Shown piece after piece: positions 8,197-15,746 of a stretch of DNA of 21,245 nt. The notes under the pieces are model-generated. The model was not told where the DNA came from. It saw nothing but the letters and a program-made list of their open reading frames with translations, and ran no database searches. The stretch is from Paracoccaceae bacterium. GTDB lineage: Bacteria; Pseudomonadota; Alphaproteobacteria; Rhodobacterales; Rhodobacteraceae. Position 1 is the stretch's first letter, and every line of letters begins with the position of its first letter. Where the stretch lies: the NCBI GenBank assembly GCA_021648225.1, contig JAKITE010000037.1:1-21245 (forward strand), given 5' to 3'. A program made the position numbers and the translations under genes.

Positions 8197-8209
8197 GGCC
8201 ATACTTTCA

Positions 8210-8268
8210 AGGCCCGAGCCAGTTTATCCTACCTTAAAAAGGGCCTTTGGATGATCTGGTTCGGGCTT
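8210..8268. terminator. Possible bidirectional terminator hairpin between convergent operons
   Basis: Bases 8210-8222 can pair with 8256-8268 in a 13-bp stem with two G-U pairs and a 33-base loop, located between the pump stop and overlapping the ctaB stop. A nested repeat AAGGCCC (8209-8215) / GGGCCTT (8241-8247) is an alternative. On the minus strand a run of five T lies between the nested arms. There is no T-run directly after the outer stem, so it is only a candidate. Confidence 0.35.
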
Positions 8269-9205
8269 AGAAAAATAGCGTGGGAACGCCGAGATGGCGC
8301 AGGGTGATTTCCAGCAACAACCCGACAAACAACCCAAATAGATACAGCAAAGACAGCCGGAAAAACTTTTTCTCGGCCTTGTAGCCATCCTGTTTTGCCA
8401 CATTTTCATCCCGTTGCCAAAGCCCGACCGCGCCTTTTACAAACCGGAAATTAAGCCATAGGGCGATGGTCAGATAAACCGCGCCGCCCACCGCACTAAA
8501 TGCCAGCGCCAGTGCGGTCGGGACCAGCAAAACCGTATAGACCAGGATTTGCCAACGGGTGGCGGGGCGACCATGGGTTACGGTTAACATCGGCACATTG
8601 GCGCGGCTGTAATCATCCTTCATAAACAGGGAAAGCGACCAGAAATGTGGCGGGGTCCACATGAACACAAGGCCAAACATCAGCGCGGCCTCCAGACTGA
8701 AACCACCGGTAACCGCCATCCAGCCGATCACCGGTGGAAACGCCCCCGACGCGCCGCCAATGACAATATTCCACGGGGTCGAGCGTTTAAGCCACATGGT
8801 ATAGATCACCACATAAAAGAATATCGTAAACCCGAGCATCCCCGCCGCAACCCAATTGGCCACCAGCCCCAACAGCCCAACAGAAAGCACGGATAGCACC
8901 AGCCCGAAATTACGCGCCGCCTGCGGTGATACCCGCCCCGAGGGCACCGGCCGGTTGGCGGTGCGCCGCATCAACAAATCAATATCCGCGTCCCACCACA
9001 TATTCAGCGCCCCCGCCGCGCCGCCGCCAATGGCAATCAACAAAATCGAAACCATCGAGGCCAGCGGCGACAGTCCGCCCGGTGCCGCCAAAAGACCAAT
9101 CGCGGCGGTAAACACCACCAGCGACATCACGCGCGGTTTCAAAAGCGCAAAGTAATTGCCCAGATTGGCGGGACGGATTTTGGAAACAATCGCGGCGTCA
9201 GACAT
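8267..9205 (-). CDS. ctaB: Protohaem IX farnesyltransferase (haem O synthase)
   Basis: A 312-residue UbiA-superfamily prenyltransferase that adds a farnesyl group to haem B to make haem O, the precursor of haem A used by haem-copper oxidases. Visible marks: LLKPRVMSLVVFTAAIGLLA (about 23-42), the first Asp-rich motif NMWWDADIDLLMRRTANRP (about 68-86), the DDYSRANVPMLTVTHG second motif (about 193-208), and about eight hydrophobic helices. The ATG is preceded by AGGAG at 8 bases. It is the last gene of the oxidase operon and lies 58 bases after the cupredoxin gene. No ctaA (haem A synthase) is visible, so whether the oxidase carries haem O or A cannot be told. Confidence 0.95.
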   Translation of the reverse strand: MSDAAIVSKIRPANLGNYFALLKPRVMSLVVFTAAIGLLAAPGGLSPLASMVSILLIAIGGGAAGALNMWWDADIDLLMRRTANRPVPSGRVSPQAARNFGLVLSVLSVGLLGLVANWVAAGMLGFTIFFYVVIYTMWLKRSTPWNIVIGGASGAFPPVIGWMAVTGGFSLEAALMFGLVFMWTPPHFWSLSLFMKDDYSRANVPMLTVTHGRPATRWQILVYTVLLVPTALALAFSAVGGAVYLTIALWLNFRFVKGAVGLWQRDENVAKQDGYKAEKKFFRLSLLYLFGLFVGLLLEITLRHLGVPTLFF

Positions 9206-9234
9206 CGGTTTACTCCTGCAAATATTGGTGTGGC

Positions 9235-9252
9235 GCGGGTGGTGTCACCCGC
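9235..9252. promoter_or_regulatory. Intercistronic hairpin between the cupredoxin gene and ctaB
   Basis: GCGGGTG (9235-9241) and CACCCGC (9246-9252) form a perfect 7-bp stem with a four-base loop, in the gap between the cupredoxin stop and the ctaB start. There is no T-run after it on the minus strand, so it is more likely an RNA-stability or partial attenuation element than a full terminator. Confidence 0.4.
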
Positions 9253-9263
9253 ACCGAGGGCAA

Positions 9264-10208
9264 TTACATTGCCATATCCATGGCCATACCTGCGGTAGCC
9301 ATCTGACCCATCATGCCCAGTTGCATGTGGTAAGGCAGCATACACATATACATCCAGCTTCCGGGTTCTTGCACCTCGATAATGATTTCAAAGCTGCCGC
9401 CGGGCAGGATCAGGGCTTTTTCGAACAAGGCTTTATGTTCCAGCAGGCTCCAATCAGCGCGGGTCAGGCGATAATTGGCGGCTGCCATCAACGGCATGGT
9501 CATAATCATAAACTCATGGGGGATTTGCCCGTCATTTGTCACCACCAGTTTGACCCGTTCGCCGCGCGTAACATCAAGCTGCATATCCGAATAGGCCCAT
9601 TCGGTCATGGTAAGTTCAACCACCCGGTCAAATTCACCCGCATCCGAGATCAATATGCCACCTTCGCCCATACGCGCCGCACTGCTGGGCGACATGTTCA
9701 TATCTTCTTCGGGGTGATCCGCTTCGGCCATATCTGTTGCTTCTTCTTCGGGATGGTCTTCATCGGGCATCGTGACGTCTTGCATATTGGCCATCTCTGC
9801 GCTGCTCATATCCATAACGCCATCGCCGTCCATGTCCATATCCAGCACAGCATCACCATTTTCGGCCATATCCATGCCTTCCATTGCATCGGCAGCACCG
9901 TCCATATCCATGCCTGCCATGGCATCGCTGCCATTCATATCCATGCCTGCCATATCCATATCACCCATGGATACCAGGGCAGCGGCCAGAACAACTGCGT
10001 CTTGTTCGGGCACTTCAAAGGCGCCGCCTTCTTCGGCGCTGTGATCATCCGCCAAATTCGGAGATTCAGGCAACAGGCCTTCTTCCCTAAATCCTTCCAA
10101 CAGGCTGACCTCTGGGGGTAATTGCCGATCAGGGCCAACCCCGTAAGTCACAAGGTAAAGGGTAACAACCGTGCCTAACAGCCCGACCAATCCAAAAAAC
10201 TTTAACAT
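9264..10208 (-). CDS. Membrane-anchored blue-copper (cupredoxin) protein with Met/Asp-rich insert
   Basis: A 314-residue protein in three parts. Residues 4-22 form a single N-terminal membrane helix (or uncleaved signal). Residues 81-147 are a low-complexity stretch with 18 Met and about 15 Asp, built of MDM-like units (GDMDMAGMDMNG, AGMDMDG, EGMDM, LDMDMDGDG). Residues 190-300 are a cupredoxin fold with a full type 1 copper ligand set: H231 (IPHEF), C289, H294 and M299 in CMLPYHMQLGM. The C-terminus is again Met-rich (GQMATAGMAMDMAM). AAGGAG lies just before the ATG, overlapping the end of the oxidase subunit I gene region (11-base gap). Likely roles are electron donor to CuA or a periplasmic copper store/chaperone for the oxidase; both are inference. 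I do not recognise a named family with this insert. Confidence 0.88.
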   Translation of the reverse strand: MLKFFGLVGLLGTVVTLYLVTYGVGPDRQLPPEVSLLEGFREEGLLPESPNLADDHSAEEGGAFEVPEQDAVVLAAALVSMGDMDMAGMDMNGSDAMAGMDMDGAADAMEGMDMAENGDAVLDMDMDGDGVMDMSSAEMANMQDVTMPDEDHPEEEATDMAEADHPEEDMNMSPSSAARMGEGGILISDAGEFDRVVELTMTEWAYSDMQLDVTRGERVKLVVTNDGQIPHEFMIMTMPLMAAANYRLTRADWSLLEHKALFEKALILPGGSFEIIIEVQEPGSWMYMCMLPYHMQLGMMGQMATAGMAMDMAM

Positions 10209-10219
10209 ATCGGTTCTCC

Positions 10220-11800
10220 TTACTCTGCGGGTTGTGCAGCGGGTGCTGCGTTAAGATCATGCACAACCGGCCACGGATCACCGGTTACTTGTTTGCCGTG
10301 CTTTGCACTCCAAAACACATTGACAAGAAAACACAAGAACCCAAGGCCCACCATGTAACCGCCAATGGTGATTGCCATTTGTGCATTGGCCCAGCCCGGA
10401 ATATCGAGATAATCATAAACCCAGCGCGGAAAATACAGATATCCGGCAATGCCCATCGCGGTGATTTTGATAAACAGACCAATCTGCCAAAGCCAGAAAT
10501 GCCAGTTACCCAACGCCTGATTATACATGCGTCCGGTGAAATACGGATACAGAAAATAAACCCCGGCAAAGGCCATCTGCCCCGAAAACCCAAAGAACAT
10601 GGCGTGGAAATGCGCCGGTATCCAATAGGTATTATGGATAAAATCGCTATCGGGCGCGATTTGCCCGTTCAAAAACGCCGTAGCCCCGCCATAAACGATA
10701 AAGGCAATGGAAAAGATCATGAACTTGAACGGAATGGCACGACGGGCTGAATCCGGTATTGGCGACATAAACAGCGTTGATATCCAGTTAAACACGTGCA
10801 GCACTGACGGAATAAACACAAGCATCGTCAATATTTGCACAAATCGCTCATATTCCCCCGAAACCGTATGCAGAGGCTGAAAATGGTGCGGTCCAATCGG
10901 CATTGCACCCACCGCCAGCAAAATAAACGCTGCAACACCGGACCAATAGCTCCACATCGGGTGGCCCAGAAACCGTGGCATAATGGTATAGATAATCGCG
11001 ATGGCCGGAACAAAGGGCAGGTAAACCGCCGGGTGGCCATAGGTCCAGAATACATATAAAAAGAACCTTACAGAACCGCCGCGTGATGGGTCAAAAAACG
11101 CGATTTCGCGCCATTGCGCCCAATCCGACAGCAACCCGTAACCAACAAAGCCAAGCGGAAAAACCGAGGCCATAAACAACAGCCCGATAGTGCCCGCTGC
11201 CCATGCCATAAGCGGCGTGTTCTTCCAGCCGTTTTTGATCGACAAAGCATTGCGGAACAAAACCGCACCGGCCAGAAATTCGGATATTGCCACCAGAATG
11301 ATCGCCACATACCCCATCCAGATAAGATCATTACCGGTGCGCAAAGACATTGGCGCATAAGCCGTCCATGTGAAATCAGGCCGGCCAATCACCAGCAGCA
11401 CCGCCGCCACAATCAAGGTCCAGTAACTGGCCTGCGCCGCCCCCGACCACAACAGCCGGTCATTGCCCAGAATGCGCGGTAAAATATAATAACACACCGA
11501 AACCACCAGCGGGATCAGAAAGCCGAACACCATGACCATGCCATGTAATGACATCAAGGTCATATAGACCCGCGCGCCTAGAAACTGCACATCGGGCATT
11601 GCCAGTTCGGTGCGGAAAATAATCGCAAACATGCCACCCAAAGCCAGCATGATAAACGCCGTAAAAATCCCTTTCAGGGCGATATGGCGATAATCATTTG
11701 AAAATAAAATCTGGCCAAGGGTTAAACCGCTTAGCATATCTTTTGGAACCCAGTGGGCCATTTCACCCATTTTAGGATCGTCCATTTGCATATTTGCCAT
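10220..11800 (-). CDS. Haem-copper oxidase subunit I (B-type / ba3-like features)
   Basis: A 526-residue twelve-or-more-helix catalytic subunit of a terminal oxidase. Metal ligands are all present: H86 (low-spin haem, SLHGMVMVFGF), H256 of GHPAVY, H305/H306 (PIGPHHFQ) for CuB, and H397 and H399 (IPAHFHAM) for the high- and low-spin haems. Y260, four residues after H256, is the Tyr that crosslinks to the His in oxygen reductases, so oxygen rather than NO is the expected substrate. The D-channel Glu of HPEVY is Ala here (HPAVY), and the N-rich D-channel segment is not recognisable; the K-channel Lys position (PSVLHVFNW) holds H335. The gene starts 2 bases after the subunit II stop (TGATTATG). 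I call it B-type-like from these residues and from its partner; exact family placement needs a tree. Confidence 0.92.
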   Translation of the reverse strand: MANMQMDDPKMGEMAHWVPKDMLSGLTLGQILFSNDYRHIALKGIFTAFIMLALGGMFAIIFRTELAMPDVQFLGARVYMTLMSLHGMVMVFGFLIPLVVSVCYYILPRILGNDRLLWSGAAQASYWTLIVAAVLLVIGRPDFTWTAYAPMSLRTGNDLIWMGYVAIILVAISEFLAGAVLFRNALSIKNGWKNTPLMAWAAGTIGLLFMASVFPLGFVGYGLLSDWAQWREIAFFDPSRGGSVRFFLYVFWTYGHPAVYLPFVPAIAIIYTIMPRFLGHPMWSYWSGVAAFILLAVGAMPIGPHHFQPLHTVSGEYERFVQILTMLVFIPSVLHVFNWISTLFMSPIPDSARRAIPFKFMIFSIAFIVYGGATAFLNGQIAPDSDFIHNTYWIPAHFHAMFFGFSGQMAFAGVYFLYPYFTGRMYNQALGNWHFWLWQIGLFIKITAMGIAGYLYFPRWVYDYLDIPGWANAQMAITIGGYMVGLGFLCFLVNVFWSAKHGKQVTGDPWPVVHDLNAAPAAQPAE

Positions 11801-11802
11801 AA

Positions 11803-12423
11803 TCAGTGTCCCTCGCCTTCGGTTTCTTCAGCATCCAGGTCAAGAACCACGAGCCACGCTTTCATTTGCGAATGGCCGATGCCGCAATAATTCACACATT
11901 GAATAAGATATTTTCCCGGTTCGTCCGGTGCCCTGATCCACAGCTCTCGCTTATCATCGGGGTCAATTTCAGCGGTGATCTGGGCCACCGGAATGTTAAA
12001 CCCGTGGATCACATCATTGCTAAGAATTTTCAGCAGCACGGTTTCACCGGGGTTTACCACCAAAGCATTGCGGCTGATTTCTTCTTCGTCATTGATAAAG
12101 CCAAAGCCCCACTGAAAGGCAATCACCGTAACCACCTTGTCAAAGGCCTGTTCGCCTAGCCCGTCATAATTGCCCGAAACCATTTTTTCTTCGGCATTCA
12201 GGTTTTCCTGATAGGCGGCATAGGTTTTGGTAGAGGTAAAATCACCATACCAAACCAGCGCCATCATGATGCCGATAAAGACAAATTCGACCATATAACT
12301 GGGTTTCCAGCGGCGTTTCATCATTGTCGCCGCCAACAGCATACCCATGCCCAGCACCGTAAACGAAGCCGTGATCGCCATCATAATAGCTTGCGGACCC
12401 CATATCCCTAAAGCGTTTTCCAT
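11803..12423 (-). CDS. Haem-copper oxidase subunit II with CuA site
   Basis: A 206-residue subunit II. Two hydrophobic helices (about 10-35 and 44-60) precede a periplasmic cupredoxin domain. The dinuclear CuA ligands are complete: H140 (NDVIHGFNIP), C176, C180, H184 and M187 in CVNYCGIGHSQM. The usual Glu between the cysteines is Asn, as in ba3-type subunit II where the loop is also of CxxYCGxGH form. The aromatic electron-entry residue is W105 (FQWGFGF). There is no cytochrome c domain. The start overlaps the end of the kinase gene by 16 bases, with a GGGAGAGAG purine stretch upstream, so translation may be coupled to the kinase. It passes electrons from a soluble or anchored donor (cytochrome c or the adjacent cupredoxin) to subunit I. 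Confidence 0.93.
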   Translation of the reverse strand: MENALGIWGPQAIMMAITASFTVLGMGMLLAATMMKRRWKPSYMVEFVFIGIMMALVWYGDFTSTKTYAAYQENLNAEEKMVSGNYDGLGEQAFDKVVTVIAFQWGFGFINDEEEISRNALVVNPGETVLLKILSNDVIHGFNIPVAQITAEIDPDDKRELWIRAPDEPGKYLIQCVNYCGIGHSQMKAWLVVLDLDAEETEGEGH

Positions 12424-13895
12424 TTGGTTTTTCTCTCTCCCGTTACTGTTGTTCTTTTTTCGTTACATGTGGATGGTATGGCACCGGCTTCAACGGCCGT
12501 TTCTGGTTGTGTCTGCTGGATCAAAGGAATGCTTAGCTCAACACAAAGCCCGCCTTGCGGGTGGTTTTTTAACCGGATTTCACCGCCATGGCCGCGCAGA
12601 ATGGACCGCGCCACCGAAAGCCCCAATCCGGTGCCGCCGGTCTCGCGATTTCGCGAATCTTCCAGCCGAAAAAACGGGCGAAACACGTCTTCGAACCGGT
12701 CGGGCGCAATCCCGGGACCATTGTCTTTGACCAAAATCCGCAGGGTCATCGCATCCAGTTCCGCTGAAACATGGGCCGAACGACCGTATTTAACCGCGTT
12801 ATCTATGACATTTGACAAGGCGCGGCGCAGGGCCACCGGATAACAATCCACCAGCACCCAGCGCGGAATTTCTGCCAGATCGACCTGAAAGCCCGCATCG
12901 GTAATGTCATCACAAACCCGTGCCAGTAATGACCCGATATCAACCCTTGCCTGCGGTTCCAGCGCTGCATCCTCGCGGATAAACGACAGGGTCGATGCCA
13001 CCATTTGCTGCATATCATCTAGATCTTGCAGCATTTTGCTGCGCAATTCCGGTTCTTCGACAAATTCGGCCCTTAGACGCAATCGGGTGATTGGCGTGCC
13101 CAGATCATGGGCAATTGCCCCCAACATCTGGGTGCGGTCCTCAACAAAGCGGCGGATGCGTTTTTGCATGACATTAAAAGCATGCGCGGTCCGGCGGACT
13201 TCTTCGGGGCCGGTTTCGGGAATGGCAGGGGCTTGCACATCGGTGCCCAGCTTTTGCGCGGCACGCGAAAGTTCACGCAAGGGTTCGGTCATGCGCCCGA
13301 CAATCAACGCCGAAATTGTAATCACCGAAATCAGCATCACCACCATCGAAAGCCCAAGCCGCACAGTAAAAAACGGCGGTGGTGGCGCGATGGATGAACC
13401 AAGATTAAGCCATTTATTGTCGCCCAGCGCCAGTGACACAAGGATGAAATCTTCGTTTATATTGCTATCATTACTGGCAAAATATTGCCGGATCGCGGCT
13501 GGCCCGTTGAACAGGTTATCATTGGTAATATACGAAATCCGGTAATTTTTGATTTCATCCAGCGCAACATGGCGGGCCAGTTCGGTTTGCAAAGTGGCCT
13601 CGTGCCAGCCTTCGCTGGCGGTTTTGGTAACAATTGGGTTTTGCATCAATTGCACAAACCGGTTTTCATTATTGGCTTGTTCGATAAAATCACGCCAAGC
13701 CCCGGGCGACAGCGTTTCGGCAACATTGCCCATGGTCGCCGCCCATTGGATGGCGTGCTCCCCCCCCGCCGATAAAAGCGCGGTTTCACGATCAGTCGTG
13801 TAAAACAAATTGCTGACAAAATGAGTGATCGCCAGCCCAACCACCAGCAACGCCATGGCGCGAAAAGCAATGGTATCAGGAAACGGATTTTTCAT
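12408..13895 (-). CDS. Sensor histidine kinase, EnvZ type, of the oxidase operon
   Basis: A 495-residue inner-membrane kinase. Helix 1 is at about 9-31 and helix 2 at about 176-200, enclosing a periplasmic domain of about 145 residues that I do not recognise. A HAMP linker follows, then the H box AIAHDLGTPITRLRLR with phosphoacceptor H263, the N box NVIDNAVKYG, the G1 box VKDNGPGIAPD and the G2 box GGTGLGLSVARSILRGHGG. A polar tail of about 40 residues follows the catalytic domain. The ATG at 13895 is preferred over an upstream GTG-type start because GGAGG lies 9 bases before it and the helix 1 position is normal. It overlaps the regulator gene by 20 bases and subunit II by 16. It would sense an envelope signal; copper or redox state is suggested only by the neighbours. 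Confidence 0.93.
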   Translation of the reverse strand: MKNPFPDTIAFRAMALLVVGLAITHFVSNLFYTTDRETALLSAGGEHAIQWAATMGNVAETLSPGAWRDFIEQANNENRFVQLMQNPIVTKTASEGWHEATLQTELARHVALDEIKNYRISYITNDNLFNGPAAIRQYFASNDSNINEDFILVSLALGDNKWLNLGSSIAPPPPFFTVRLGLSMVVMLISVITISALIVGRMTEPLRELSRAAQKLGTDVQAPAIPETGPEEVRRTAHAFNVMQKRIRRFVEDRTQMLGAIAHDLGTPITRLRLRAEFVEEPELRSKMLQDLDDMQQMVASTLSFIREDAALEPQARVDIGSLLARVCDDITDAGFQVDLAEIPRWVLVDCYPVALRRALSNVIDNAVKYGRSAHVSAELDAMTLRILVKDNGPGIAPDRFEDVFRPFFRLEDSRNRETGGTGLGLSVARSILRGHGGEIRLKNHPQGGLCVELSIPLIQQTQPETAVEAGAIPSTCNEKRTTVTGERKTKWKTL

Positions 13896-14625
13896 TGGCT
13901 GAAACCTCCGCCGCAAATTTATATCCACCACCACGCACGGTTTGAATCAGGGTCGGGTTTTTCGGGTCGTCCTCTATCTTTCGCCGCAACCGGCTGACCT
14001 GCATGTCGATTTTGCGGTCAAACGGCTGTTCCACCTGCCCGCGAGACAGATCCAGCAATTGATCCCGCGAAAGAACAATGCCGGGCCGTTCTGCCATAAT
14101 GGTCAAAAGATCAATTTCCGAGGTGCTTAGATCAACCAATGTGCCACTGCGCGAGGTAAGCTGGCGCAAGGCAATATTCAGCCGCCAATGGCCAAATTCC
14201 AGGGTTTTTCCGATGCTGTTGGCAGCACTTGGTGGCGCCATATGGGTGCGGCGCAGCACTGCCTTGATGCGCGCCAGTAATTCATGGGGGTTAAACGGTT
14301 TGGCCAGATAATCATCCACCCCAATCTTGAACCCCTCGATCCGGTCGTTTTCCTCAGCCAGCACTGTCAGCATTACCACCGGAACCCGCGAGGCATCGCG
14401 CAGTTCTGCACAAATCGCCAGCCCGTCTTTACCCGGCAACATCCGGTCCAACACCACCAGATCAATTTTCCATTTGCCGATAATCTCCTGCATTTCGGTG
14501 CTGTCCGCAGCAACCGAAACCCGAAAACCCTGTTTACCCAGAAACCGTTTGAGCAGCACACGGATTTCCTGATCGTCATCAACAATCAACAAATGTTTGG
14601 ATAGACTCGGTTCATATGAATGCAT
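13876..14625 (-). CDS. OmpR-family response regulator of the oxidase operon
   Basis: A 249-residue two-domain regulator. The receiver domain (about 11-125) has the acidic pocket IVDDDQ (16-18), phosphoacceptor D60 (VVLDRMLPGKDG), T87 (MLTVLA) and K109 (YLAKPFNPHELL). The C-terminal winged helix (about 145-245) has LSTSEIDLLTIMAERPGIVLSRDQLLDL and the end motif IDMQVSRLRRKIEDD...TVRGGGYKF. The ATG at 14625 (MHSYEPSLSKHLLIV) gives a normal N-terminus; an upstream TTG at 14655 would add ten residues. No clear ribosome-binding site is present for either. It begins the operon that runs through the oxidase genes to ctaB. Paired direct repeats upstream (14668-14684, 14737-14753) look like its own binding sites. 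Confidence 0.93.
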   Translation of the reverse strand: MHSYEPSLSKHLLIVDDDQEIRVLLKRFLGKQGFRVSVAADSTEMQEIIGKWKIDLVVLDRMLPGKDGLAICAELRDASRVPVVMLTVLAEENDRIEGFKIGVDDYLAKPFNPHELLARIKAVLRRTHMAPPSAANSIGKTLEFGHWRLNIALRQLTSRSGTLVDLSTSEIDLLTIMAERPGIVLSRDQLLDLSRGQVEQPFDRKIDMQVSRLRRKIEDDPKNPTLIQTVRGGGYKFAAEVSANEKSVS

Positions 14626-14667
14626 GCATATAGAATACCGCGTCGATAATTTCAAAATAGGTAAACT

Positions 14668-14684
14668 TTGTAACTAATTGTAAC
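14668..14684. promoter_or_regulatory. Candidate response-regulator binding site 1 (TTGTAAC direct repeat)
   Basis: TTGTAACTAATTGTAAC: two identical TTGTAAC units with starts exactly 10 bases apart, the usual tandem geometry for OmpR-family dimers. It lies 43 bases upstream of the regulator's ATG. No transcription start is mapped, so activation or repression cannot be inferred. Confidence 0.5.
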
Positions 14685-14690
14685 TCAGAT

Positions 14691-14726
14691 AGCGGAGCCG
14701 GGTCGCAGACCCCCACTTAAGCCGCT
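14691..14726. promoter_or_regulatory. Hairpin between the CDF gene and the regulator gene
   Basis: GGGTC-GCA-GACCC forms a tight inner stem and AGCGG / CCGCT outer arms can extend it with bulges. It sits between the two candidate regulator-binding sites and downstream of the CDF stop. It could end transcription from the copA operon, but no T-run follows on the minus strand. Confidence 0.3.
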
Positions 14727-14736
14727 GATTTTACGG

Positions 14737-14753
14737 CTATAACCATTTGTAAC
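14737..14753. promoter_or_regulatory. Candidate response-regulator binding site 2
   Basis: CTATAACCATTTGTAAC: a degenerate CTATAAC followed by a perfect TTGTAAC, starts again 10 bases apart and in the same direction as site 1, 69 bases from it. The shared pattern strengthens both sites. Confidence 0.4.
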
Positions 14754-14785
14754 CTAAATTATTGCCATACTCCGTTGATCATGCA

Positions 14786-15736
14786 CTAGGCGTCATGATG
14801 GCCCAAAATATCAATCTCGGCGGCATTGCTTTCGTCCAAGCAGGTGGTTTCTAGCTGTAAGGTTGAAAAGAAAAAGCCGTATTCGGTTTTTAATATTTCG
14901 CTGGCTTTGGTTAAGATTTCAGCATTATCCACACCGGTTTTGCTTTCGATTTTTAGATGTGCAGAAAAAACATAGCGCCCGCCGGTTAATGCCCACGCAT
15001 GCACATGGTGCAGGTTTTCAACTCCGTTGACCCCCTGCAAAGCAGCCATAACCTGCGCAAGATCAACATCATCGGGCGTGCCGTCCATCAGAATATGCGC
15101 CGCCTCGCGCAGTATCCCCCAACTGGCCCAAAGCAACACAAGCCCAAAGGCAATGCCAAGGATCGGGTCAATCGCCAGAAATCCGGTAAACCGGATCACC
15201 AGCGCCGCAACAATAATGATAATTGAACCCACAAAGGTCTGGATAATATGCCAATACGCGCCGCGAATGTTCAAATCATTGCCCTGTTGACGATATAGAA
15301 GCACCAAGGAAATCACCTCGGTTACCAGCCCGCCCGCAGCCACCAGAAACATCGGCGTGGTTGCCAGTTCCACCGGTTGGCCCAGCCGCATTAGCCCCAT
15401 GACAATCACCACCAAAGCCATGACCAGTAAAAAAGCACCATTGGCCAATGCGCCGATAATTTCAGCCCGATACCAACCAAAACTGCGCCGATCATCGGCT
15501 GGCCTGCGGGCAAGGCGTGCCGCTATAATCGCCACCAGAACCCCGCCCACCGCCGAAAATGTATGGAACGCATCCGAAATAACCGCCACCGAACCGGTCC
15601 ACAACCCCACGGCCAGTTCAATCAGAAAATATATACCGGTCAACCAGCCCGCAATCGCCAAGGCTTTGCCGCTGCTTGGCAAATGCCCCGAATGGCCGCC
15701 GGTGGTAGGCTTTTTAGCGGCTCCGTGATGTTCCAT
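14786..15736 (-). CDS. Cation diffusion facilitator (CDF) family protein with altered metal motifs
   Basis: A 316-residue six-helix CDF protein with a His-bearing N-terminus (MEHHGAAKKPTTGGHSGH) and a C-terminal cytoplasmic domain (ENLHHVHAWALTGGRYVFSAHLKI). CDF exporters of the CzcD/ZitB kind bind Zn by HxxxD on helix 2 and HxxxD on helix 5. Here helix 2 reads SDAFHTFSAVGG (H58, then A62) and helix 5 reads NIRGAYWHIIQTFVGS (H163, then T167), so both Asp residues are gone while both His remain. The codons are unambiguous (GCG and ACC). The start has AAAGGA 7 bases upstream. It lies 10 bases after the P-type ATPase stop, so the two are co-transcribed. It may carry a different metal or have lost transport; the context suggests copper. 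Confidence 0.9.
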   Translation of the reverse strand: MEHHGAAKKPTTGGHSGHLPSSGKALAIAGWLTGIYFLIELAVGLWTGSVAVISDAFHTFSAVGGVLVAIIAARLARRPADDRRSFGWYRAEIIGALANGAFLLVMALVVIVMGLMRLGQPVELATTPMFLVAAGGLVTEVISLVLLYRQQGNDLNIRGAYWHIIQTFVGSIIIIVAALVIRFTGFLAIDPILGIAFGLVLLWASWGILREAAHILMDGTPDDVDLAQVMAALQGVNGVENLHHVHAWALTGGRYVFSAHLKIESKTGVDNAEILTKASEILKTEYGFFFSTLQLETTCLDESNAAEIDILGHHDA

Positions 15737-15746
15737 GGCGTTTCCT

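Noticed and set aside
9156..10121. Long plus-strand His-rich frame of 321 codons opposite the cupredoxin gene
   Set aside because: It is the antisense shadow of the Met/Asp-rich coding stretch: ATG/GAC codons read backwards give His and Ile codons. It has no ribosome-binding site, while the minus frame carries full type 1 copper ligands and a good start.
10220..11800. Subunit I as a nitric oxide reductase
   Set aside because: The Tyr four residues after the CuB His (HPAVY) is present, as in oxygen reductases, and subunit II has a CuA site with no cytochrome c domain. Some B-family NO reductases also have CuA, but they have lost this Tyr.
14691..14726. Intrinsic terminator at the end of the copA-CDF unit
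   Set aside because: The stem is real, but there is no run of T after it on the minus strand; kept only as a weak hairpin feature.
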